Assembly (NCBI GenBank): GCA_037479115.1
Contig: JBBFLK010000013.1
Location: forward strand, 24,919 to 88,918
DNA length: 64,000 nt
Origin: Anaerohalosphaeraceae bacterium
GTDB taxonomy: Bacteria; Planctomycetota; Phycisphaerae; Sedimentisphaerales; Anaerohalosphaeraceae
Direction: 5' to 3'
Of the stretch, positions 18,538 through 27,335 are shown one piece after another. The number at the start of each line of letters is the position of its first letter. Position 1 is the first letter of the stretch. Both the position numbers and the translations under genes were made by a program. The notes beneath the pieces are model-generated. The model ran no database searches. It saw nothing but the letters and a program-made list of their open reading frames with translations, and was not told where the DNA came from.

Positions 18538-19602
18538 GGGATTGGCTTGTTCGGCCATTCCTTTAACCTCCAGCACTTTGCCCTTTAATTCCTCCGCGAA
18601 CTCCGGATTCTGCTCCAGATACAGCCGTGCATTGTCGCGGCCCTGCCCTACCTTCCTGTCCCCGTATAGATACCAGGCGCCGCTCTTGGTCAGCACCCCG
18701 CATTCGGCCGCCAAATCCAGCAAATCCCCCATCGCACAAATGCCCCGGTCAAACAGAATATCGAACTCCGCCGACTTGAAGGGAGCCGCCACCTTGTTTT
18801 TCACCACGCGAGCGCGTACCCGGTTTCCAATCGCCTCGCCTTTGGCATCCTTGAGCGTCTCCACCCGGCGAATATCCACGCGCACCGATGCATAAAACTT
18901 CAGGGCATTGCCGCCGGGCGTCGTCTCCGGGTTGCCGAACATCACCCCAATCTTCATCCGAATCTGGTTGATGAAAATCAGGCAGGTCTTGCTCTTGCTG
19001 ATAGCACCGGTCAATTTCCGCAGGGCCTGGCTCATCAGCCGCGCCTGCAGACCCACATGGCTTTGCCCCATATCCCCCTGCAGTTCCGCCGCCGGCACCA
19101 GAGCCGCTACGGAATCAATCACGATAATATCGACCGCATTTGACTTTATCAGCATCTCCGCAATATCCAGCGCCTGCTCGCCGGTATCCGGCTGGCTGAT
19201 GAGAAGCGAGGAAATATCCACGCCCAGCTTTTTGGCCCACGTCGGGTCGAGGGCATGCTCCGCATCAATAAACGCCGCCACTCCACCTGCCTTTTGGGCG
19301 TTGGCAATAGCATGAAGGGCCAGTGTGGTTTTTCCGGAGGATTCCGGTCCGAAAAACTCGATTACACGACCCCTCGGAATGCCGCCTCCGCCCAGCGCCA
19401 AATCCAGCGACAGCGCCCCGGTTGAAATGCCTTCAATCCGACGGGGGCTGCCGTCATCCATCTTCATAATGGAGCCCGCCCCGTACTGCTTTTCAATCTG
19501 AGCGATTGCCCGATCCAGTGCATCCGACTTTACAGTTGTTTTTTCGGGTGCTGCGGCGGTTTCTTTTTTCCCTGTCGTTTTTTTCTTTACTTCTTTGGCC
19601 AT
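18532..19602 (-). CDS. recA: Recombinase RecA
   Basis: A 356-residue DNA strand-exchange ATPase. Walker A GPESSGKT is at residues 85-92; [11 protein letters not shown] is Walker B; loops L1 and L2 follow in the [22 protein letters not shown] region and the [20 protein letters not shown] region (key blocks). A Lys-rich N-terminal extension of about 25 residues ([14 protein letters not shown]) precedes the usual [15 protein letters not shown] start. A ribosome binding site (GAGGAT) is present. It is last in the gltX-pfkB-thpR-recA run, 25 bases after thpR, and no LexA-type box is visible directly upstream. Confidence 0.98.
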   Translation of the reverse strand: MAKEVKKKTTGKKETAAAPEKTTVKSDALDRAIAQIEKQYGAGSIMKMDDGSPRRIEGISTGALSLDLALGGGGIPRGRVIEFFGPESSGKTTLALHAIANAQKAGGVAAFIDAEHALDPTWAKKLGVDISSLLISQPDTGEQALDIAEMLIKSNAVDIIVIDSVAALVPAAELQGDMGQSHVGLQARLMSQALRKLTGAISKSKTCLIFINQIRMKIGVMFGNPETTPGGNALKFYASVRVDIRRVETLKDAKGEAIGNRVRARVVKNKVAAPFKSAEFDILFDRGICAMGDLLDLAAECGVLTKSGAWYLYGDRKVGQGRDNARLYLEQNPEFAEELKGKVLEVKGMAEQANPS

Positions 19603-19627
19603 AGCATCATCCTCTTCTGCGTGTTTT

Positions 19628-20185
19628 TTATCCGTTTAAGTCATATTTTCCTGCAGGCGTATAAATCGGCCCTCCCGCCGACAGCTGACTTTCGTAAACC
19701 ACTACCTGGTCAATCCACACATCTCCGAAACTGGAAGACGGCTGTGTCCGAACAGCCCGCTCAACCAATCCCCCTGCCTTTGGGTCTTTGATGCGGGCCA
19801 GGGTTAAATGAGCACTGAACCCCTTTTCCTCCCGCGGCCAGCCGGCTTCTTCAAAGGTCTTTTCGATATCCGCCGCCAGGGCCGCCAATTTCTCCGACTC
19901 CAGTACGCCGACCCACAGCACACGAGGCGGCTTGCCGAACGTGCCGATTCCCTGTACCCGTATCTCAAACGGGGAATGCCGCCGGGCGGCTTCCTGGGTC
20001 AGCCGACAGACCTGCGGAACATCCCGATCCGGCACCTCGCCCAAAAACTTCAGGGTCAGATGAATCAGGTCCGGATTCACCCATTTTACACTCGGTCCCG
20101 AAAGGGTCTGCCGCAGCTGCTTCTGCACAGAAGCCAGCTGTCCGCGAACCTGCTCATCCACATCTACCGCAATAAAAAGCCGCAT
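19628..20185 (-). CDS. thpR: RNA 2',3'-cyclic phosphodiesterase
   Basis: A 185-residue 2H phosphoesterase with both catalytic HxTx motifs, HLTL at residues 42-45 and HLTL at 126-129, and the family start [17 protein letters not shown]. ThpR-type enzymes open 2',3'-cyclic phosphates on RNA and were first described as 2'-5' RNA ligases. AGGA lies upstream of the ATG. It sits between the PfkB-family kinase and recA on the same strand. Confidence 0.92.
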   Translation of the reverse strand: MRLFIAVDVDEQVRGQLASVQKQLRQTLSGPSVKWVNPDLIHLTLKFLGEVPDRDVPQVCRLTQEAARRHSPFEIRVQGIGTFGKPPRVLWVGVLESEKLAALAADIEKTFEEAGWPREEKGFSAHLTLARIKDPKAGGLVERAVRTQPSSSFGDVWIDQVVVYESQLSAGGPIYTPAGKYDLNG

Positions 20186-20212
20186 AGCGAGTCCTGTCGG
20201 GGCAGGAGGAAT

Positions 20213-21118
20213 CTAAAACTGCGTCACCTTCCGCATAAAATCGAACCGCTCGTCTATCATTTCCCGCGTCGCCGAACGAATCCCGTAAATTGAAAAATCC
20301 CCGATGGTGAAAGACGCCACCACCGTGCCATAGACAATTGCGTTGCGAAGCGAGATGACATCGACCCGGTCCGACTGGGCCAGGTAGCCCATCATCCCGC
20401 CGGCAAAGGAGTCTCCCGCTCCGGTGGGGTCAATCACTACCGGCGTCGGATAAGCCGGCAGAATGAAACAATCCCCGTCGCGTGTGTACATCATTGAGCC
20501 GTGTTCGCCCTTCTTAATCACCACAAATCGGGGGCCCATTTCGAGGATTCGCTTGGCCGCCGTAATCAGATTCTGCTGGCCCGTCAAAAGACGTGCTTCC
20601 CCATCGTTGAGAATCAGCATATCAATCCGGTCCAGCAGCTCTTTCAAATCATCATTGGCCGTGACAATCCAGTGATTCATCGTATCCGCCGCCACAAACG
20701 CCGGACTGCCCAATTGGCTGAGCAGTTCCATCTGAAGGGCCGGCGCCGTATTGGCCAAAAAGACATACTCACAATCCAGATAGCTGTCCGGAATCCGCGG
20801 CGGGGCTTCGGCCAGCACATTCAGCTCCACCGACTCCGTACGGGCCTCATTCATATCACCCTGATAGGAACCGCACCAGCGGAACGTCTTGCTGCCTTTG
20901 CGGATTTCCAGCCCCGTCAAATCCACCCGACGTCCCTGGAAGATTTCCTTCAAATCAAACGGAAAGTCCTCGCCGACTACACCGAGGAACTTGACATCCG
21001 TAAAAATCCCTGCCCCCATCGCAAAATGGACCGCCGAGCCGCCGATACAGTCTTCATTGTATCCGAACGGCGTCCGTACCGTATCAATTCCAACCGAACC
21101 GGTCACCAGCAATGACAT
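20213..21118 (-). CDS. PfkB/ribokinase-family carbohydrate or nucleoside kinase
   Basis: A 301-residue kinase. The N-terminal GSVGIDTVRTPFG and GGSAVHFAMGAG segments and the C-terminal DPTGAGDSFAGGMMGY motif (anion hole plus catalytic Asp) are diagnostic for PfkB. FVVIKKGEHGSM matches the ATP-site strand. The substrate cannot be set from sequence; adenosine or a ribose-like sugar is possible. It starts 15 bases after gltX with AAAGGG in front, so it is probably in the gltX operon. Confidence 0.88.
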   Translation of the reverse strand: MSLLVTGSVGIDTVRTPFGYNEDCIGGSAVHFAMGAGIFTDVKFLGVVGEDFPFDLKEIFQGRRVDLTGLEIRKGSKTFRWCGSYQGDMNEARTESVELNVLAEAPPRIPDSYLDCEYVFLANTAPALQMELLSQLGSPAFVAADTMNHWIVTANDDLKELLDRIDMLILNDGEARLLTGQQNLITAAKRILEMGPRFVVIKKGEHGSMMYTRDGDCFILPAYPTPVVIDPTGAGDSFAGGMMGYLAQSDRVDVISLRNAIVYGTVVASFTIGDFSIYGIRSATREMIDERFDFMRKVTQF

Positions 21119-21132
21119 TGCATTCCCTTTCT

Positions 21133-22758
21133 TTACGCATGGCCGAAAAGATGAATCGCTCGTTCAATTCGTTTCAACGTCCTCTCCAGCCCCAGAAGTT
21201 TGACGGCATCAAAAATAGGCGGACTTATGGTTGTTCCCGTAATGGCCACCCGAAGCGGCTGAGCAACCTTGCCCAGACCGGCCTGTTTTTCCTCCGCCAG
21301 ATTCCGCAGCATCACTTCCAGCGATTCGGCCGTAAACTCTTTCAGTTCCCGGAGCCGCTGAGCAATCGTTTTCAGAATATCGGCCGTCCCTTCTTTCTGC
21401 AACACCTTTTTGACCGCTTCAGGGTCATAAGCAACCGCCTCATCCGGGATAAAAGCAAAGCGGCATTTCTCCTCAATCTGAGCCAGTGTCCGGGCCCCTT
21501 CATTAATCCGAATCAGATGCTCCAGGATCGCATCATCCGCCGCTGCAACGGGCGAACCGGTCGCCTCCAGAAAGACCCGAAAATGACGCACCAGCGTCTT
21601 CAGCGGCACCCGTTTGATGTGCTCCGTATTAAAGGCCAGCAGTTTCTTGCGGTCGAACAGACTGTTGGACTTGTTCAGGCGGCTCAGGTCAAAGGCCTCA
21701 ATCAATTCCTGCCGGTCCATAATCTCCTGCCGGCCGGCTGGACTCCACCCGAGCAGGGCCAGGAAATTGACCATCGTTTCCGGCAGATAGCCGCTCTTGA
21801 GAAAATCCACCACGTTAATTTCCGGCAGGTGCACCCCCAGAAACGCCGCCATCGCATCGATGGCCGGCATATCCGGCATTTTCTCCCCTGCCAAGAACGA
21901 ATCCAGCTCCTGTCGGCTTAGACCGGCGGCCTTGGCCAATGCGTCCAAATCGACCTCTTTTTTCTCCTGAATCGCTTTCCGGAGTGCTTCGGGCCTTTCC
22001 CGCTTGGACAGTTTGCCCCCGCTTTCACTGACGGTAACGGACATATGCAGGTATGCCGGTGTTCGAAAGCCCAGTGCCCGCTGCAGCAGAAGATGATTCG
22101 GGGTATTCATCAGGTGCTCCTGCCCGCGAATGACATGCGTGACCCCCATCAATTCATCATCCACCACTACCGCCAGATGATAGGTCGGGAAACCATCCGA
22201 TTTTAAGATGACAAAATCCCCGATTTCCGCCGGATTGAACACCACATCCCCCCGAAGCAAATCCCGGACCACAATCGGCTCCGTCTCCGTCACCGCAAGC
22301 CGCACCGTAACGGGACGTCCCTGGGCACGTGCTTTTTGGGCTTCTTCCGGTTCCGGAAAAAGCGCCGGCCGCGGGTACAAAAAGACCTGCTTTTTGGCCT
22401 CGGCCTCTCGACGAAGCCGTTCAATCTCCTCCGGCGTATCAAAACAGTAGTAGGCCTTCTTTTCTTCTATCAGCTTTCGGACGTAATGCTGATAAATCTC
22501 CAGGCGCTGCGACTGAAAATACGGTCCGTTCGGCCCCCCGACTTCCGGGCCTTCATCCCAGTCAATTCCCAGCCAGCGCAAATCCGCCAAAACCTGCTGG
22601 GTCGCAGTGGGTGTATTGCGCTTCAGGTCGGTATCCTCGATGCGCAGCAGAAATTTGCCGCCGCTTTTTCGGGCCAAAAGCCAGTTAAACAGCGCCGTTC
22701 GAGCTCCGCCGATATGCAGATACCCCGTCGGCGAGGGAGCAAACCGTGTTACAATCAT
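21133..22758 (-). CDS. gltX: Glutamyl-tRNA synthetase with an internal HTH-like insertion
   Basis: A 541-residue class I synthetase, longer than the usual 470-490. The catalytic domain has RFAPSPTGYLHIGGAR (HIGH) and GGKLSKR (KMSKS-type) at residues 249-253. Normally about a dozen residues separate KLSKR from the GYLPE start of the next domain; here the gap is about 70 residues. The extra segment (about 256-316) contains LDALAKAAGLSRQELDSFL followed by AIDAMAAFLGV, the look of a Cro/CI-type helix-turn-helix. The anticodon-binding domain follows. First gene of a run ending in recA, divergent from glnS. Charging activity is inferred intact; the insertion's role is unknown. Confidence 0.95.
   Translation of the reverse strand: MIVTRFAPSPTGYLHIGGARTALFNWLLARKSGGKFLLRIEDTDLKRNTPTATQQVLADLRWLGIDWDEGPEVGGPNGPYFQSQRLEIYQHYVRKLIEEKKAYYCFDTPEEIERLRREAEAKKQVFLYPRPALFPEPEEAQKARAQGRPVTVRLAVTETEPIVVRDLLRGDVVFNPAEIGDFVILKSDGFPTYHLAVVVDDELMGVTHVIRGQEHLMNTPNHLLLQRALGFRTPAYLHMSVTVSESGGKLSKRERPEALRKAIQEKKEVDLDALAKAAGLSRQELDSFLAGEKMPDMPAIDAMAAFLGVHLPEINVVDFLKSGYLPETMVNFLALLGWSPAGRQEIMDRQELIEAFDLSRLNKSNSLFDRKKLLAFNTEHIKRVPLKTLVRHFRVFLEATGSPVAAADDAILEHLIRINEGARTLAQIEEKCRFAFIPDEAVAYDPEAVKKVLQKEGTADILKTIAQRLRELKEFTAESLEVMLRNLAEEKQAGLGKVAQPLRVAITGTTISPPIFDAVKLLGLERTLKRIERAIHLFGHA
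21811..21993 (-). other. XRE-HTH-like insertion inside GltX
   Basis: Covers codons about 256-316 of gltX. The helix pattern ALAKAAGLSRQELDSFLAGE then AIDAMAAFLGV follows the Xre/Cro family spacing (helix 2 - turn - recognition helix - later helix). The frame is continuous and codon use is like the flanks, so it is not an assembly artefact that breaks the gene. Confidence 0.6.
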
Positions 22759-22971
22759 AAAAACCTCTCATAAGTTTCGGAAAACCCGACAAGATAGGTC
22801 AATCTCTCTGCAAAGTCAAGAAGTCTCTGTTCAGCAATGAAAACACTTGATGCTGAAGCCAATTTCTGAAACTTTTTATTGAAAATGCCGAAAGATAGTT
22901 TAGTTTATCCTTCTATTAGTCAAAGTAATAAATAAGAAGGCCAATAACAGGACACAATAAGTCGCAAAACT
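22759..22971. other. Divergent promoter region gltX / glnS
   Basis: 213 bases between two divergent tRNA synthetase genes. The glnS-proximal half is AT-rich (TTTATTGAAAATGCC, then TAGTTTAGTTTATCC) and can host promoters, but I see no pair of -35/-10 boxes that clearly stands out and no T-box-like structure. Confidence 0.4.
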
Positions 22972-24681
22972 ATGAGCCCAAACGAATCCAACAATAATAA
23001 TCAGCCGCAACGGATGGACTTTATCCGGCAAATCATTGCGGAGGACTGTGAAAAAGGAACCTGGGGCGGTCGGGTACACACCCGTTTTCCCCCGGAACCA
23101 AACGGCTATCTCCATATCGGACACGCCAAAAGCATTTGCCTGAACTTCGGCATCGCTCAGGAATTCGGCGGCAAATGCAACCTGCGTTTCGACGACACCA
23201 ATCCCTCCAAAGAAGACCAGGAATATGTGGATGCCATCATTGAGGATGTCCGCTGGCTGGGCTGGGATTGGGAAGACCGGCTCTATTTTGCCTCCGACTA
23301 TTTCCAGCAGATGTACGACTGGGCGGTCGAGTTAATCAAAAAAGGCAAGGCCTATGTCTGCGACCTGTCGGCCGAAGAAACCCGTCAGTATCGCGGCACC
23401 CTCACCGAGCCGGGCAGAAACAGCCCGTACCGGGACCGTTCCGTTGAGGAAAATCTGGACCTCTTTGAACGAATGAAAAACGGTGAGTTTCCGGATGGGT
23501 CCCGGACTCTGAAGGCCAAAATCGACATGTCTCATCCAAATCTGAACATGCGGGACCCTGTGATGTACCGGATTCTTCATGCCACGCATCATCGAACCGG
23601 CGACAAATGGTGCATCTACCCGATGTATGACTGGGCCCACGGCCTGGAGGACTCTATCGAAGGCATCACCCACTCGATCTGTACGCTTGAGTTTGAAAAC
23701 CACCGTCCGCTGTACGACTGGTTCCTCGACCAGCTGGGGATTTATCATCCCCGCCAGATTGAGTTTGCCCGCCTGAACCTCACGTATACCGTGATGAGCA
23801 AACGCAAACTCCTGCGTCTGGTCAAAGAAAACTTTGTCCGCGGCTGGGATGACCCGCGGATGCCGACCCTGCGCGGCCTTCGTCGGCGCGGCTATTCGCC
23901 CGAAGCCATCCGCAATTTCTGTAAGGTCATCGGCGTCAACAAGTTCAACAGCACCGTTGATTATGCCCTTCTCGAACATTGTCTTCGCGAAGACCTCAAT
24001 AAAACCTCGCCGCGCGTCATGGCCGTCCTGAATCCCCTCAAGGTCGTTCTGACCAACTATCCGGACGGACAGACCGAACTGCTCGAGGCAATTAACAATC
24101 CCGAAGACCTGTCGGCAGGAACGCGGCAGGTTCCCTTCTCCAAAGTCCTATACATCGAGCGGGATGACTTTATGGAAAACCCGCCCAAGAAGTTTTACCG
24201 TCTGGCCCCCGGCCGTGAAGTGCGGCTCCGCTACGGCTACTTAATCAAATGCCAAGAGGTCATTAAAGACGGTGCCGGAAATATCGTTGAGCTCCGCTGC
24301 ACTTATGACCCGGCCACCCGCGGCGGCGAAGCCCCCGACGGCCGGAAGGTCAAGGCCACTATCCACTGGGTCAGCGCCGCCCACGCCCTCGACGCAGAGG
24401 TGCGGCTCTATGAGCATCTCTTTACCAAAGAAGACCCGGAAGATGTCCCCGAAGGGCAGGATTTCACGGTCAATATCAACCCGGATTCTCTGAAAATCCT
24501 GACCGGCTGCAAGGTCGAGCCGTCTTTGAAAACCACCAAGCCGTTTGACCGCTGGCAGTTCGAACGGCTGGGCTATTTCTGCACAGACCCCGACACCCGA
24601 GACGGACATCTGGTCTTCAACCGAACCGTCACGCTGAAAGATACGTGGAGCAAAATCCAGCAAAAAGGCGACACGGAATGA
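22972..24681 (+). CDS. glnS: Glutaminyl-tRNA synthetase
   Basis: A 569-residue class I enzyme. The HIGH motif is within [17 protein letters not shown], and the KMSKS equivalent is [22 protein letters not shown] and the two C-terminal beta-barrel anticodon domains ([35 protein letters not shown] in part) are typical of bacterial GlnRS. Its presence beside gltX implies direct charging of tRNA-Gln instead of reliance on the GatCAB amidation route. The stop is one base ahead of the photolyase ATG, so the two are probably one transcript. The ribosome binding site is weak. Confidence 0.97.
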   Translation: MSPNESNNNNQPQRMDFIRQIIAEDCEKGTWGGRVHTRFPPEPNGYLHIGHAKSICLNFGIAQEFGGKCNLRFDDTNPSKEDQEYVDAIIEDVRWLGWDWEDRLYFASDYFQQMYDWAVELIKKGKAYVCDLSAEETRQYRGTLTEPGRNSPYRDRSVEENLDLFERMKNGEFPDGSRTLKAKIDMSHPNLNMRDPVMYRILHATHHRTGDKWCIYPMYDWAHGLEDSIEGITHSICTLEFENHRPLYDWFLDQLGIYHPRQIEFARLNLTYTVMSKRKLLRLVKENFVRGWDDPRMPTLRGLRRRGYSPEAIRNFCKVIGVNKFNSTVDYALLEHCLREDLNKTSPRVMAVLNPLKVVLTNYPDGQTELLEAINNPEDLSAGTRQVPFSKVLYIERDDFMENPPKKFYRLAPGREVRLRYGYLIKCQEVIKDGAGNIVELRCTYDPATRGGEAPDGRKVKATIHWVSAAHALDAEVRLYEHLFTKEDPEDVPEGQDFTVNINPDSLKILTGCKVEPSLKTTKPFDRWQFERLGYFCTDPDTRDGHLVFNRTVTLKDTWSKIQQKGDTE

Positions 24682-24682
24682 C

Positions 24683-26044
24683 ATGATTCAGCCGGAGCGG
24701 ATTCGAACCCTGAACCGCCGCCAAGCCCAGAACAGGGGATACGTTCTGTATTGGATGCAAAGCGCCCAGCGGGCCGTCTGTAATCATGCCCTCGAATACG
24801 CCGTCCGCTGCGCCAATGAACGGCAAAAACCGCTTTTGGCGGCCTTTGGGCTGACGTCTGCCTTTCCGAATGCCAACCTGCGTCATTATGTTTTTCTGCT
24901 CGAAGGCCTTCAGGAAACCCAGGCCGAGCTGGCGCGCCGAGGCATTCAGCTGGCCGTTCAAATCGGCAATCCCGCGGATGTCATTTCCACCCTTGCCACC
25001 CGAGCGGATTTGGTCATTACAGATGAAGGATACCTGCGCATTCAGTGTCAATGGCGAAGTGCCGTTGCGGAAAAAATCGACTGCCCCTTGTATGAAGTTA
25101 CAGCCAATCTGGTGGTTCCGGTGGAGACCGCCTCTGAGAAAGAAAATTACTCCGCCGGAACGCTGCGTCCCCGCATTCATCGTCAACTGGAACGATTTCT
25201 TGTTCCGCTGCAGGAGACCCGACCGCATCGGTCATCGCTTTCGCTGCGGGTAAAAAGCATCCAAATCGACAATCCTCTTAAGCTGGCTCGCTCGCTGGGC
25301 ATCGACAGTTCCGTTCCGCCTTCTCCTTTCTTCCGAGGCGGCTATCAGCAGGCCCGACAGCATCTACTTGACTTCCTTCAAAACAAGCTGGCTGACTATG
25401 ACAAAGCCCGAAACAATCCCGTCCTCGACGGCCAGTCCAACATGAGCCCCTATCTGCATTTCGGCCAGATTTCTCCGCTGGAAATTGCCCTGGCCGCTCG
25501 CGAAGCAGACGAAAAAGCCGCTGCGTCCTTTCTCGAAGAACTCATCGTTCGGCGGGAATTGAGTCATAATTTCGTTTTCTACAATCCGAACTATGATCAA
25601 TTCGAAGCCCTGCCTCACTGGGCCCAGCGAACCCTGCAGTATCATTCTCGTGACAAACGCCCGGTGCTCTACACTCTCGAACAGATGGAGACGGCCTCCA
25701 CAGCCGACCCATACTGGAATGCCGCTCAGATGGAAATGGTCCTGACCGGAAAAATGCATGGATACATGCGGATGTACTGGGGCAAGAAGGTGCTCGAATG
25801 GACCCGCCGTCCCGAAGAAGCCCTTGAAATGCTCATCGCCCTCAATGACAAATACGAACTGGACGGCCGAGACCCCAACGGATACGCCGGGATTGCCTGG
25901 TGTCTGGGCAAACACGATCGCCCCTGGAAGGAACGGCCCGTCTTCGGACAGGTCCGTTATATGAATGCCGCAGGGCTCCGGCGCAAATTCAAGGCCGACC
26001 TGTACGTGCAGAAAATCCGGCGTCTGCAGGAAGAGCTGAAATAG
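24683..26044 (+). CDS. phr: Class II CPD photolyase
   Basis: A 453-residue flavoprotein that splits cyclobutane pyrimidine dimers using light. The class II features are the start RIRTLN...GYVLYWMQSAQRAVCNHALEYA (in part), SNMSPYLHFGQISPLE, ELIVRRELSHNFVFY and the FAD-site MHGYMRMYWGKKVLEW near the C-terminus. Lengths match class II enzymes from bacteria and animals. It starts one base after the glnS stop. A light-repair enzyme in an otherwise anaerobe-like gene set suggests exposure to sunlit surface habitats; that is inference. Confidence 0.93.
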   Translation: MIQPERIRTLNRRQAQNRGYVLYWMQSAQRAVCNHALEYAVRCANERQKPLLAAFGLTSAFPNANLRHYVFLLEGLQETQAELARRGIQLAVQIGNPADVISTLATRADLVITDEGYLRIQCQWRSAVAEKIDCPLYEVTANLVVPVETASEKENYSAGTLRPRIHRQLERFLVPLQETRPHRSSLSLRVKSIQIDNPLKLARSLGIDSSVPPSPFFRGGYQQARQHLLDFLQNKLADYDKARNNPVLDGQSNMSPYLHFGQISPLEIALAAREADEKAAASFLEELIVRRELSHNFVFYNPNYDQFEALPHWAQRTLQYHSRDKRPVLYTLEQMETASTADPYWNAAQMEMVLTGKMHGYMRMYWGKKVLEWTRRPEEALEMLIALNDKYELDGRDPNGYAGIAWCLGKHDRPWKERPVFGQVRYMNAAGLRRKFKADLYVQKIRRLQEELK

Positions 26045-26063
26045 CCCGCGGCGTTTCGGCGGA

Positions 26064-26756
26064 TTACTTGATGTCCCATTTTGAAGAATGCTGGATGAAC
26101 TTGTGCTGAATAAACATCCCAATCAGCGTCGGTACAATAATTACCGTCGGCAGAAACCACGGATGCAGGTAAATCAAATCCTCAATATATCGAGTGGGTT
26201 GCGGCTGATTGATTTCATATTCATGCAGAAGGGCTAAAACGCCCACCATTGTAATCAAGCTGCCCCCCAGACTGGTAAAGAGCATCACCGAGGCTTTCAG
26301 CAGGATAAAAGAAATCATCCCACCGGCCACAATCCCGATAATCGCCCCCGCCCAGATATACTGCTCCGGAAGTCGGCAGGCATACCATATCCCGCTTGTG
26401 ATAATTCCTCCCGCTGCGGCCCCCAGGAAACTGACACACCATTTCATCAGCGGAACAGCCAAAAATGCAAAAACAGCCGTTCCTGCCAGTCCGCCGACTA
26501 CGACATTGCCGAACCGTTCCCCCGCCATAATTCCCAAAAACATTCCCAGCAGTCCGAAAGAGATGACAACCAACACCCGAAAGATGCGCCATCCGTAAAG
26601 CAGATAGACAACTCCAAATGAAATCGCCAGAACGGCCTGAAACCAGGTCAGTGCCGTGATTTGCTCCCAGAGAAAATCCACCGTTTGGCGAACCAAACTC
26701 ACATCCGCACTCGCCGACCGATGCACCTGTGCGGCAAGAAGCAGCCAGTTATCCAT
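26064..26756 (-). CDS. Multi-pass membrane protein, TMEM198/DUF4203-like
   Basis: A 230-residue protein with about seven membrane helices; glycine-rich pairs such as LGIMAGERFGNVVVGGLAG and FLGAAAGGIITSGIWY resemble the TMEM198/DUF4203 family, whose role in bacteria is unknown. The start at 26756 (MDNWLLLAAQ) is chosen because GGAGAAGAAAA precedes it; the frame opens five codons earlier at a TTG that overlaps this ribosome binding site. A likely promoter lies at 26784-26811. It converges on the photolyase gene with 19 bases between stops. Confidence 0.65.
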   Translation of the reverse strand: MDNWLLLAAQVHRSASADVSLVRQTVDFLWEQITALTWFQAVLAISFGVVYLLYGWRIFRVLVVISFGLLGMFLGIMAGERFGNVVVGGLAGTAVFAFLAVPLMKWCVSFLGAAAGGIITSGIWYACRLPEQYIWAGAIIGIVAGGMISFILLKASVMLFTSLGGSLITMVGVLALLHEYEINQPQPTRYIEDLIYLHPWFLPTVIIVPTLIGMFIQHKFIQHSSKWDIK

Positions 26757-26783
26757 TTTTCTTCTCCACAACCATATTTCTCT

Positions 26784-26811
26784 ATTTTAACAGATAATCC
26801 CCCTCTTACAA
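26784..26811 (-). promoter_or_regulatory. Putative sigma-70-type promoter of the TMEM198-like gene
   Basis: On the minus strand TTGTAA (26806-26811) and TAAAAT (26784-26789) are separated by 16 bases, 28 bases ahead of the chosen ATG. Four of six and five of six consensus matches. Confidence 0.45.
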
Positions 26812-26907
26812 TGCGAATATCGGTAATCTCTTCGAAAATCCCTTAAAAAAAGAGGACAAGACGTGTCAAATATGATGGGGAAGACAAGAACAAGAAAAGA
26901 AAGAGAA

Positions 26908-26992
26908 TGCGGATGAGAGGAGTCGAACCTCCACGAGCGCAATGCCCACAGGCACCTGAAGCCTGCGCGTCTGCCAATTCCGCCACATCCGC
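26908..26992 (-). tRNA. tRNA-Leu (anticodon CAG)
   Basis: An 85-nt class II tRNA on the minus strand. The acceptor arms GCGGATG and CATCCGC pair perfectly with discriminator A. The anticodon stem CAGGC/GCCTG closes the loop TTCAGGT, giving anticodon CAG for CUG codons. A long variable arm and the T arm GGAGGTTCGACTCCTC's core (GTTCGAC) are present. The 3' CCA is not encoded. It lies alone between a membrane protein gene and the hydrogenase operon. Confidence 0.96.
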
Positions 26993-27335
26993 AACAATCG
27001 CAAAATATAGTCTATGCTTTTTAATCCGTCAAGAAATTTGTTAACAGTTTTAGCCGTAAACAATTTTTGTGCCTCTTCATCATCCCATCGAAAGATAAGA
27101 CTTTCCTATATAGGAATGCTCTATACTTACGTATCTTCCCCGTTTTTTTGTCATAAAAAATTTTTTACTGTAACTTCCTTTTCACCCGGCATTTACGAAA
27201 CAAGAAAAGAGATTTTTATTTTCTTTTATTTTCTGTAAGTAAAATTCATTGATTAGGAGGAATATACAGATTAAAGGGGTTATAATTGACCTTTGCCTGA
27301 ACAGGGGGCTGAAACCTTACGGAAAGGGTGGACTT
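26993..27335. other. Leader and promoter region of the hydrogenase operon
   Basis: 343 bases without a gene between tRNA-Leu (leaving on the minus strand) and the Tat-signal start of the small subunit. It is AT-rich with T- and A-runs at about 27145-27165. An AGGAGG at 27255-27260 and a TATAAT-like TTATAAT at 27279-27285 are present, but without a matching start codon or -35 box at proper distance. No FNR-type palindrome was seen. Confidence 0.45.

Noticed and set aside
27255..27290. AGGAGG plus TATAAT-like sequence as a leader gene or upstream start of the hydrogenase small subunit
   Set aside because: No ATG, GTG or TTG stands at proper distance from the AGGAGG (only ATT), and the Tat motif begins right after the ATG at 27336, which has its own GGTGG.
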